Part shown: positions 7,535 through 13,242 of the stretch, one piece after another
How positions within the stretch are numbered: the stretch's first letter is position 1
Layout of the letters: every line of letters starts with the position of its first letter
Assembly: GCA_023392035.1 (NCBI GenBank)
Contig: JAEVZY010000266.1
Location: 1-13,318 of the forward strand
Direction: 5' to 3'
DNA: 13,318 bases
Origin: Pseudomonadota bacterium
Lineage (GTDB): Bacteria; Pseudomonadota; Gammaproteobacteria; Burkholderiales; Burkholderiaceae_D
Position numbers and translations under genes: made by a program
The notes under the pieces: generated by a model
Seen by the model: only the letters and a program-made list of their open reading frames with translations
Told to the model about the DNA's origin: nothing
Database searches by the model: none

Positions 7535-8776
7535 TCAGCGTACCAGGACCGGCACTTTGGGACCGGCTGCCCCGCCCGGCAAGCCGTTGGTGGTGCAGGG
7601 ACTGCCTGCCGCATCCGCCTTGCCAAGGAATTCCAGTTTGACGTCATCGAGGGGAATCGGCATCGGCTGCAAGAGGAGCATGCAGACATAGTCAACCACC
7701 TTGTTGGCGGGACTGGGGCTCACCACCGGGACTGTCACGATTCTGCGATTAGTGCCGTATTGATGAAGCTGTCCATTGGCACCCGCGCTTGCTACGGATG
7801 AGAAGCCGCCACCCAGTTTGAGACCAGTGGCGTTCTCACACGCCTTCACGCTGGCGCCGCATGCAGCGTATGCCGCTCGGCTGGCGACGAAGTCGTTGTA
7901 GGCGCTTTGGGCGGGGCCCCAACTTGTATTTGTATAGATTTTGCCGGTAAAGTCAGGCTGGCGATTCGGCTGGTCGGGGCCGCTATTGTTCTTGTAGAGA
8001 CCAAAGCGCGAGTTCCAGGTGTCCGCAATGGTGGCTTGCACGCCGGGCGTGCCCAGGGTGTCGCCAATCCGGGTGCCGCAGCGGCCGTTCATTTCGGCTT
8101 CGGTCTCCGCGGCGTTTTTCGAGCCATCCAGATTCATCCAGCCGATCTGGCCGCCGGCAGCGCTGTTCTGCTTGGACAGCAAAGTGACCCATTCACCCTG
8201 GACGAAGCCGTAATTGTTGGCGGCAGTGCCTCCCCCTTTCGGCCGCAGTCCCAGCGGCAGGGGACAGGTGGTCTGCGAGCTGGCGCGCGTGGCCACCGCG
8301 CGTGCCGAGACATTTATTGCATTGGGAAAGGCTGCGGTGTTGCCGGAAAATGCACGCATGGCTTGCAGCAGCCACATCTGCAGCTGGGGCAGGGTGTGGC
8401 GGCACTCTACATAGGTGGCGTTTGTGGCAGTTGGCGCGGCGCTGAAGTCAGGGCCGTAGAAATTGATATCCGCATCGACAATTTGCGGTTTCCCGCTCCA
8501 GGTGGCGGACTGGAATACGACTTTGTTGAGATTGCCAGCGGTCCGAGCCGTGGTTCTGGCACGGTTGAACAGCGTGGCGTCGAATGGGGGATTGGCCAGT
8601 TCTTGCGCGCCGGCCAGGGCGCAACTGTCCATTGCCGTCTGCAATTCGCCTTTCACAACGAAGAGCTTGCCGAAATCGAGCGCAAAGCCCATGAAACCGA
8701 GCAGAAAGAGGAGGAACAACGCGGTCGTGATGATCACCGCGCCGGACTGTCTGCGGAAGGGGAGGCGGCGTGGCAT
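7535..8776 (-). CDS. tadG: Tad pilus assembly protein TadG
   Basis: A 413-residue TadG-like protein. A basic N-terminus (MPRRLPFRRQSG) precedes a helix (AVIITTALFLLFLLGFMGFA), then DFGKLFVVKGELQTAMDSCALAGAQEL, the conserved N-terminal signature of TadG proteins. The remainder is a long periplasmic region with several cysteines. After QSG the +5 residue is threonine, not glutamate, so it need not be processed like TadE. TadG is thought to anchor or cap the pilus apparatus at the membrane. ATG 8776 is preferred, with GAGG 9 nt upstream; ATG 8785 is in frame but directly abuts that GAGG. It follows flp after a gap that holds a stem-loop. Confidence 0.87.
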   Translation of the reverse strand: MPRRLPFRRQSGAVIITTALFLLFLLGFMGFALDFGKLFVVKGELQTAMDSCALAGAQELANPPFDATLFNRARTTARTAGNLNKVVFQSATWSGKPQIVDADINFYGPDFSAAPTATNATYVECRHTLPQLQMWLLQAMRAFSGNTAAFPNAINVSARAVATRASSQTTCPLPLGLRPKGGGTAANNYGFVQGEWVTLLSKQNSAAGGQIGWMNLDGSKNAAETEAEMNGRCGTRIGDTLGTPGVQATIADTWNSRFGLYKNNSGPDQPNRQPDFTGKIYTNTSWGPAQSAYNDFVASRAAYAACGASVKACENATGLKLGGGFSSVASAGANGQLHQYGTNRRIVTVPVVSPSPANKVVDYVCMLLLQPMPIPLDDVKLEFLGKADAAGSPCTTNGLPGGAAGPKVPVLVR

Positions 8777-8804
8777 TGCGGGCATCCTCGGATTCTGTGG
8801 TTGG

Positions 8805-8838
8805 ACACGGCAATTCGACTCGGCGTGAATCGCCGTGT
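8805..8838 (-). other. Stem-loop in the flp-tadG intergenic region
   Basis: In the flp-strand RNA, ACACGGCGATTC and GAATTGCCGTGT form a 12-bp stem around a 10-nt loop, starting 10 nt after the flp stop. All pairs are Watson-Crick except one G-U. On the opposite strand that position is an A-C mismatch, so the fold favours the flp-strand transcript. No U-run follows, so it is not a classical terminator. A 3' stabiliser or attenuator that separates abundant flp mRNA from tadG is the likely role (inference). Confidence 0.65.
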
Positions 8839-8848
8839 GCCATCGGCT

Positions 8849-9043
8849 TTAAACGCAGGCTGCTCCGCTGCCCAAGCATGTAGTAACCCGGTTAATGAAT
8901 CCCTGGAAATTGGTACCGGTCAAATCGCGCAGTGCAACCACCAGAGTGATCGACACCACGGCGATGATCAGCGCATATTCGATGACCTGGGCGCCATCTT
9001 CCTCTTTGGCGAAGCTGCCTACGGATTGCATGAGTGCGTTCAT
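8849..9043 (-). CDS. flp: Flp-type (type IVb) major pilin precursor
   Basis: A 64-residue Flp prepilin. A 17-residue leader ending in EEDG is followed by AQVIEYALIIAVVSITLVVA, with E5 and Y6 of the Flp motif. Cleavage by TadV after the glycine would give a 47-residue pilin made of one long hydrophobic helix and a short polar tail. The tail ends TTCLGSGAACV, with two cysteines (mature 39 and 46) that could form a disulfide. AGGAG (complement of 9050-9054) sits 6 nt before ATG 9043. A 45-codon ORF ends across this start, and a stem-loop follows the stop. This is the best candidate for the structural subunit of the pilus. Confidence 0.94.
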   Translation of the reverse strand: MNALMQSVGSFAKEEDGAQVIEYALIIAVVSITLVVALRDLTGTNFQGFINRVTTCLGSGAACV

Positions 9044-9177
9044 GTGAAACTCCTGATGTCAAGTTGAGAAAATGAAGGCGGCGTCCGTCTTTCGACTTGC
9101 GGCTTACCTTTGCTGCGTGCTGCTGCTTGCTGCGACTGCGGTACTGCAAGGTGATGCGTAAATGCTTTTTGCTCCAT
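9040..9177 (-). CDS. Small ORF (45 aa) between the lipoprotein gene and flp, function unknown
   Basis: ATG 9177 is preceded by AGGAGG with a 9-nt spacer, and that site directly adjoins the lipoprotein stop. The frame runs 45 codons and ends TGA at 9042-9040, overlapping the flp start as ATGA. It begins MEQKAFTHHL, continues through a glutamine/alanine-rich run (QSQQAAAR) and a basic stretch (SKGKPQVERR), and ends SQLDIRSFT. It has no signal peptide, no membrane helix and no recognised domain. It fills the 148-nt gap almost exactly, and the flp ribosome binding site lies in its last codons. It could be a small protein or a leader whose translation is coupled to flp. A chance open frame is possible at this length. 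Confidence 0.5.
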   Translation of the reverse strand: MEQKAFTHHLAVPQSQQAAARSKGKPQVERRTPPSFSQLDIRSFT

Positions 9178-9191
9178 CAAGCAATGCCTCC

Positions 9192-9470
9192 TCAGCGTGG
9201 GGCTGGCGTCCCGGCCCCGGCACCAAGGGTGATCACATTCACGGGTGGCGGCGGGTCACGGAAGCTGTTCTGGTAACGCGTCACGGCCAGGGCGGCGGAG
9301 CGTCCATCGATTCCCGGGTTCTTGTCCGGCGCCTTGCCGGCATCCGGATTGATCGTCATTGCCAGCCTTGCATCGCGCACGGCTTCACCGAAGCGCATGT
9401 CCCAGTTCGGGGTCGGGGTGGCGCAGCCTGCCAGGCACAACGCGACTGCCAATATCGGGATCGTTTTCAT
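9192..9470 (-). CDS. Small Tad-locus lipoprotein
   Basis: A 92-residue secreted lipoprotein. The signal peptide MKTIPILAVALCLAGC ends in lipobox LAGC, with the lipidated cysteine at 16. The residue after it is alanine, not aspartate, which favours outer-membrane sorting. The mature part has RFGEAVRDARLAM, NPDAGK, GIDGRSAALAVTRYQNSF and a proline-rich DPPPP. Placed directly after the secretin, it occupies the position of RcpB/CpaD and may be a secretin-associated lipoprotein or pilotin (inference from position; homology to RcpB is not evident). ATG 9470 has GAGGAA just upstream. An in-frame ATG at 9482 overlaps the rcpA stop as ATGA but has no site and would lengthen the signal peptide by four residues. 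Confidence 0.85.
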   Translation of the reverse strand: MKTIPILAVALCLAGCATPTPNWDMRFGEAVRDARLAMTINPDAGKAPDKNPGIDGRSAALAVTRYQNSFRDPPPPVNVITLGAGAGTPAPR

Positions 9471-9478
9471 CGCTTTCC

Positions 9479-11095
9479 TCACATTTGTCCGGGGCCAGCG
9501 GCGGCGGGGGCTCCCGAAGCCGGCCGGCTGCTTTCCAGGGCGCCGGAGCCATAAACCTCCAGCCGGCTGGGCACGACATGGTTGTCGGTCGGCAGGCGAG
9601 CTGCCTCCGGCAAAGGTTTCACCAGTCGCGGCGTGACCACAAACATCAGCTCGGTCTGGTCATTCTGGAATTCGGTACTTCTGAAGAGGGCGCCCAATAT
9701 GGGGGTCTCGCCCAGTCCCGGAAAGCGTTTCACCGTCTCCGTCATGTTGTTTTTGATGAGGCCGGCCACCACGAAGCTCTGCCCATCGTTCAGTTGCACC
9801 GTGGTGTCGGCGCGGCGCAGGGTCATCGAGGGCAGCACCGATACCACGCCATTGACACTGGTGAAGGGCGAGCCGGTTTGCGAAAGCTCCGACACTTCAG
9901 ACACCAGCTTGAGATTGATGCGCGAACCGCCGAGCACCGTCGGCATGAAGCGCACGCCTATGCCGAACTCCTTCTCTTCCAGGGTAATGAGCGGCGTGCC
10001 CAGCGTTTGACTGGTCTGCGACACAGGAATAAAGATCTTGCCGCCCGAGCGGAAACTGGCTTGCTGGCCGCTCACCGCCATGATGTTGGGTTCAGCCAGT
10101 ACCCGTACCAGGCCGTCATCCTTCTGGCCATCGATGCCGAGGGAGGTGCTGCCCACCCTCATCGCCTGCACCAGGCCGCCGCCATTGCTGAGGAAATTCG
10201 AGATCAGCGAGAAGGTGTCGCGCCCGCCGTTCCAGCTCCGGTTGATGCTGACGCTGCCGCCCAGCTTGTCGAGCAGGGTCTTGGAGACTTCAGCCACCTT
10301 CACTTCCAGCATCACCTGCTGCGGTGCGCGCACCGTGAGCTGGTTGATCACTTGCCCCTGCAGGCGCGGGGCGGCACTTTGCGCATCCAGCGTCACATCC
10401 AGGCGGGAGACGTTGCCGCCGCCGGCGAAATTGGTGGTGCGGGCGACATAGGCGTTGGCGATTTCCACCGCGCGCTGGACGGCCATCGCATCCTCGACTT
10501 CACCCGACAGGACGATGCTGTTGGCCGCCGCCGAGACTTGGATATTCTTGTGTTCGGGCATCAGCGTCCGCATGGATTCCTGCAAGGCCTGGGTATCGAG
10601 ATGGACCAGCACATCCACCAGATGGCAGGCTCCGCTCTTGTCCTGGATGATCATGTTGGTGGTGCCAGGCGACACGCCAAGCAAGTAGAGGCCGTCCGGT
10701 GGCACCAGCACGGCCTGGGCGATGTCGGAGCTGCCGAGGGTGCGGTAAGTCACCGGGTTGGGCAACTGCAGCAGGGTCGATTTATGAATCGGCAGGTCGA
10801 CCGGCTTGTCCTGGCGGATCACGCCCTTGGTGCAGTTGGGTCCCTGCATGACGGGGCCGTTGCGCTTTGCCAGGTTGGCAGGCGCGGGTGCCGTCGCAGG
10901 TGGCGGTATGGTCGTCGGCGGGGCTGCCGCGGCCCGCGAGCGCGCCGGCGCAGGAACTGGTGCCGGGGAAGGCGCTTGCGGGGTGGCCGCCGTGGCCCCG
11001 TATTCCGCGACCCCCTGGGCGCAGGCCTGGCCGCCCATTATGCTCATCCCCAGCGCCAGCGGGAGCGCCATCCCGAGTGTGATTTTCCTGTTCAT
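9479..11095 (-). CDS. rcpA: Tad secretin RcpA/CpaC
   Basis: A 538-residue outer-membrane secretin. Signal peptide at 1-26 (cleavage near QACAQG); alanine/proline-rich linker at about 37-75; N-terminal pilus/secretin domain at about 98-165; a BON-like segment at about 168-220; secretin domain at about 255-495. The end of the secretin domain shows LRRADTTVQLNDGQSFVVAG, FPGLGETPILGALFRSTEF and TELMFVVTPRLV. Family members form the ring through which the Flp pilus leaves the cell. ATG 11095 has GAAGG 6 nt upstream; an in-frame GTG at 11125 would place ten polar residues before the signal peptide. The stop overlaps the alternative lipoprotein start, so the next gene is tightly coupled. Confidence 0.93.
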   Translation of the reverse strand: MNRKITLGMALPLALGMSIMGGQACAQGVAEYGATAATPQAPSPAPVPAPARSRAAAAPPTTIPPPATAPAPANLAKRNGPVMQGPNCTKGVIRQDKPVDLPIHKSTLLQLPNPVTYRTLGSSDIAQAVLVPPDGLYLLGVSPGTTNMIIQDKSGACHLVDVLVHLDTQALQESMRTLMPEHKNIQVSAAANSIVLSGEVEDAMAVQRAVEIANAYVARTTNFAGGGNVSRLDVTLDAQSAAPRLQGQVINQLTVRAPQQVMLEVKVAEVSKTLLDKLGGSVSINRSWNGGRDTFSLISNFLSNGGGLVQAMRVGSTSLGIDGQKDDGLVRVLAEPNIMAVSGQQASFRSGGKIFIPVSQTSQTLGTPLITLEEKEFGIGVRFMPTVLGGSRINLKLVSEVSELSQTGSPFTSVNGVVSVLPSMTLRRADTTVQLNDGQSFVVAGLIKNNMTETVKRFPGLGETPILGALFRSTEFQNDQTELMFVVTPRLVKPLPEAARLPTDNHVVPSRLEVYGSGALESSRPASGAPAAAGPGQM

Positions 11096-11123
11096 GCCGT
11101 GCCTTCTGGTTGTTTGAGCTTTC

Positions 11124-11151
11124 ACGTTGGCCTTCCCTTGAACGTTGGCCT
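11124..11151. repeat. 10-nt direct repeat in the rcpC-rcpA spacer
   Basis: ACGTTGGCCT occurs at 11124-11133 and again at 11142-11151, with a period of 18 bp. On the transcribed strand the two 18-nt units agree at 13 positions, which suggests a decayed tandem duplication. They lie in the 75-nt gap between rcpC and rcpA, one of the wider spacers in the operon, upstream of the rcpA ribosome binding site. No function is evident. Confidence 0.5.
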
Positions 11152-11170
11152 GCCTGGTCCTGCTTCTACT

Positions 11171-11992
11171 TCAGTAGCACTCCTGCGACCCTCGGGCGCC
11201 GTTGATGAAACCTACGCAGGTCTGGGGCGTGCTGGCCGGGGCCGGCGCTTTGACCGTCCTCACTATCGTTCTGGGGACGGTTGTCAGGGGTTTCTCGGAG
11301 AGGAGGGAAATCTTGGTCGCGCCTTCGGTGGTGCCCGGCTTGGGATCGATCTGGTTGCGCAGCGCAAGAGACAGTTGGCCGACGCTGCGCGCCAAGTCCA
11401 GCTTCTCGGCTTGATCAGGGGAGACTTCCAGGGTGACCGCATTCACGACCCGCGGTTTGGTGTCGTCACGGCTCACTTCCTGCGCGACCGCGAGCACAAG
11501 AATGCGTTCCAGTACGATCTTTGAAATGTTGGACGGCTCATTCTTGCCGTTCTCGCGTTGCGTGCTGACGATGATGTCGACATAGTTGCCCGGCAGCGCA
11601 AAGCCGGCCACGCCCACCACATCATTGACGCGCACGGTCATCGCCCGCTTTCCTTCGGCAATTACTGCCGACAGCCCGCCCTTGGTGCCGGCCGGCGCCA
11701 GCTTGCCTTCCAGGACGGCTTCGCCGCGCAGCAGGCCGGTTTTCACGACCCGGTCCTGCAGCGCCTTGAGGTCATTGAATGCGCCGGGCGGAATGGAACC
11801 CGCGGGCCAGTCCACCACGGACAGCATTTGCGGGTTGATGCGGCTGCCCAGTTGGATGTCGACCGCGGCCACCACGACCTTGTTGGCGGCGATATTCCTT
11901 TGCTGGTTGAGCCAGCCTGCCGCGTAGATTGCAGCCCCCAGGCCGATGGCCAGGGCCAGCAGCAGCAGAAAGATGGCTTTGAGATTTTTCAT
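11171..11992 (-). CDS. rcpC: Tad periplasmic/secretin-associated protein RcpC/CpaB
   Basis: A 273-residue protein with an N-terminal membrane or signal helix (about 5-27) and a SAF-type domain (about 38-100, VVVAAVDIQLGSRINPQML and the LLRGEAVLEGKL segment). An RcpC/CpaB domain (about 108-235) contains RAMTVRVNDVVGVAGFALPG and VDIIV. The C-terminus carries two cysteines (QTCVGF, QECY) that may pair. RcpC acts in the periplasm with the secretin in Flp biogenesis. ATG 11992 has GGAGA 5 nt upstream and lies 27 nt after the tadV stop. Confidence 0.92.
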   Translation of the reverse strand: MKNLKAIFLLLLALAIGLGAAIYAAGWLNQQRNIAANKVVVAAVDIQLGSRINPQMLSVVDWPAGSIPPGAFNDLKALQDRVVKTGLLRGEAVLEGKLAPAGTKGGLSAVIAEGKRAMTVRVNDVVGVAGFALPGNYVDIIVSTQRENGKNEPSNISKIVLERILVLAVAQEVSRDDTKPRVVNAVTLEVSPDQAEKLDLARSVGQLSLALRNQIDPKPGTTEGATKISLLSEKPLTTVPRTIVRTVKAPAPASTPQTCVGFINGARGSQECY

Positions 11993-12019
11993 CGTATTCT
12001 CCGAACGGGGCGGGCCGGA

Positions 12020-12604
12020 TCAGGGCAGTCCGAAATGGACTGCAAGGACATATCCAATGGTGCCAAGGGCGATGCTCACTGCCAGGGGCAGACGGCCTAT
12101 GGAAGTGGCTTGATCCACCTGGACACGTACTCGAGCGCCCGTGGCGATCGAGGCGGCCGCGGTCCAGAGGAAAACCTTCAGGTTCTGCATCAGCTGGCCC
12201 AGGGCGCCGTGCAGGAACCCATAGCCCACCGCCAGCACGCCGCCGACGACCAGCGAAATCAGGCAGGCCTGCAGAACGCCGCCCGCACCGAGGAAGAGGC
12301 CGACGACAGCCATCAGCTTGGCGTCGCCCGCGCCGGTGACGCGTAGCGCATATAGAGGTAGCATCAGCACCAGTCCAGTGAGCAAACCCTGCAGCGACCA
12401 CCAGATGCCATGCGGCGCGGCGGCGGGCACTCCGATGCAGAAGGCCAGGCCCAGGGTCGCGCCCGAGGCATTGAGCCAGTTGGGAATGCGATAACTGCGA
12501 ACATCGATGACGGCCGCCATAATCAGCAGCAGGAACAGTGTCATGGTTCGCGCGTCTTTCAGCAGCAGCATGCCCAGGTCGCGCAGTGCTTCAGCTTCCG
12601 TCAT
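12020..12604 (-). CDS. tadV: Prepilin peptidase TadV/CpaA
   Basis: A 194-residue polytopic aspartic protease (A24 family). D34 in AVIDVRSYRIPNWL and D94 in the GxGD motif (VTGAGDAKLMAV) are the catalytic pair. Several hydrophobic helices follow, and the C-terminus has the family RLPLAVSIALG segment. The N-terminal methylase domain of full-size PilD is absent, as usual in TadV. It should cleave the Flp leader after glycine, and those of the TadE-type pseudopilins and perhaps the small pilin-like product just upstream. ATG 12604 has GAGG 4 nt upstream. It lies 45 nt after the preceding small gene. Confidence 0.93.
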   Translation of the reverse strand: MTEAEALRDLGMLLLKDARTMTLFLLLIMAAVIDVRSYRIPNWLNASGATLGLAFCIGVPAAAPHGIWWSLQGLLTGLVLMLPLYALRVTGAGDAKLMAVVGLFLGAGGVLQACLISLVVGGVLAVGYGFLHGALGQLMQNLKVFLWTAAASIATGARVRVQVDQATSIGRLPLAVSIALGTIGYVLAVHFGLP

Positions 12605-12649
12605 AAGTCCTCGCCAGTCCGTGCTTCTTGTGCTTTCTCCGGATCCGTG

Positions 12650-12820
12650 CTAGCGCCGCACGGCAAGCACCACCAGTCCCAAAATCGCCACCGCAAGGGC
12701 CGCGATAAGGACCTGTTCCGCCAGCGAAGATCCAGCTTCGTCCGCGGCGAAATCCATGCGGGTGCGGCGCGCCATTCCTTGCTTGCCTGGCGCCGGCTGT
12801 TTGCCATGTGCCCTTGTCAT
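12650..12820 (-). CDS. Minimal pilin-like small protein upstream of tadV
   Basis: A 56-residue ORF. A basic leader of about 30 residues ends in DEAG, then SSLAEQVLIAALAVAILGLV and a short LAVRR end. Glycine followed by E+5 matches the type IV/Flp pilin cleavage pattern seen in flp, tadE and the tadF-like gene of this locus. Cleavage would leave only 26 residues, essentially one helix. Its place directly before tadV is where flp genes stand in many tad loci (Aggregatibacter flp-1/flp-2). ATG 12820 has a modest GGGA 8 nt upstream; ATGs at 12775 and 12757 would give shorter leaders. It could be a reduced second Flp, a pseudopilin, or a simple one-helix membrane protein. Nothing pilin-like continues past the stop in the other frames. 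Confidence 0.62.
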   Translation of the reverse strand: MTRAHGKQPAPGKQGMARRTRMDFAADEAGSSLAEQVLIAALAVAILGLVVLAVRR

Positions 12821-12960
12821 GAGTGGTTTCCCGCACCGGGCCTGCAGTGATGTGTTGACTGAATGGTAGAAAGGCGGCGGGCGACGCACATCGTCGAAGC
12901 ATCACCATACGGGATAGGAGTCCTGCACTGATTTCAGCGCGTGAAATCAGGACAAAGCGA
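12821..12960 (-). other. Leader region of the tad operon, no convincing core promoter
   Basis: These 140 bp separate the upstream gene remnant from the first supported operon start. They contain the perfect dyad at 12928-12950. A TATGGT in the minus strand (about 12905-12910) could serve as a -10 box, but no acceptable -35 lies 17 nt before it, and no sigma-54 pattern is seen. The operon promoter may be activator-dependent or lie further upstream. Confidence 0.3.
12928..12950. promoter_or_regulatory. Perfect 9-5-9 dyad in the tad operon leader (possible operator)
   Basis: CTGATTTCA (12928-12936) and TGAAATCAG (12942-12950) are exact inverted arms around GCGCG. No T-run follows on either strand, so it is not an intrinsic terminator. 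A weaker dyad (GACTAT and ATAGTC around GTCGA, 12959-12975) lies 8 bp away with the same loop length. The position, about 110 bp before the first operon gene, suits a regulator binding site, but no factor can be named from the sequence. Confidence 0.45.
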
Positions 12961-13215
12961 CTATGTCGAATAGTCCGGGCGTGACATCGCCTTGTCCAAA
13001 CCCGGAGGCGGGAAATGAAGTTCGAAGCCGCAGGATTTTCTCAGCCGGGCAATAAACCATTCATTGTTTTCGCTGCTGACCTCGGTTTCGATCGGCAGAA
13101 GGCCTTCCAGCACCAAGTGGATGTCCTGCAGCAGGCGTGGATATTTGAGGCGGTGGGTGGTGTCAGCCAGCGGCCAGTCGATGTCGGTATTGATCGTGCC
13201 AATACGACTTTTTTC
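12961..13215 (-). pseudogene. Remnant of a PAS domain from a CheB/CheR-type fusion protein
   Basis: The minus frame is open from a TAA (13216-13218) to a TAG (12961-12963) but has no ATG, GTG or TTG start before the conserved part. Residues encoded at 13206-13039 resemble the PAS domain of CheB-CheR fusion proteins: NTDIDWPLADTTHRLKYPRL, then PIETEV and NEWFIARLR. The usual continuation (an LPYRT-like segment) is missing; instead about 25 unrelated codons run to the stop. Both ends break abruptly, so this looks like a decayed fragment of about 170 bp. The family call is from memory of the motif pattern. Confidence 0.55.
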
Positions 13216-13242
13216 TTATGCGGGGCAGATCCCGTTTCTCAC

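Noticed and set aside
9044..9060. TTGACA on the minus strand just before flp as a -35 box
   Set aside because: It sits only a few bases before the flp ribosome binding site, leaving no room for a -10 box and a transcription start upstream of flp.
7907..9067. 386-codon plus-strand frame opposite tadG and flp
   Set aside because: Antisense shadow: the minus strand carries TadG and Flp signatures and good ribosome binding sites.
9359..11524. Long 721-codon plus-strand frame opposite rcpA and part of rcpC
   Set aside because: Antisense to the secretin gene with its clear family motifs; composition is arginine/histidine-rich with no domain.
12905..12910. TATGGT as a -10 box for the tad operon
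   Set aside because: The hexamer 17 nt upstream does not resemble TTGACA, so there is no paired promoter.
13209..13240. T-run next to a short GC stem as a terminator
   Set aside because: On the plus strand the T-run precedes the stem, and on the minus strand it reads as A's, so neither orientation fits an intrinsic terminator.
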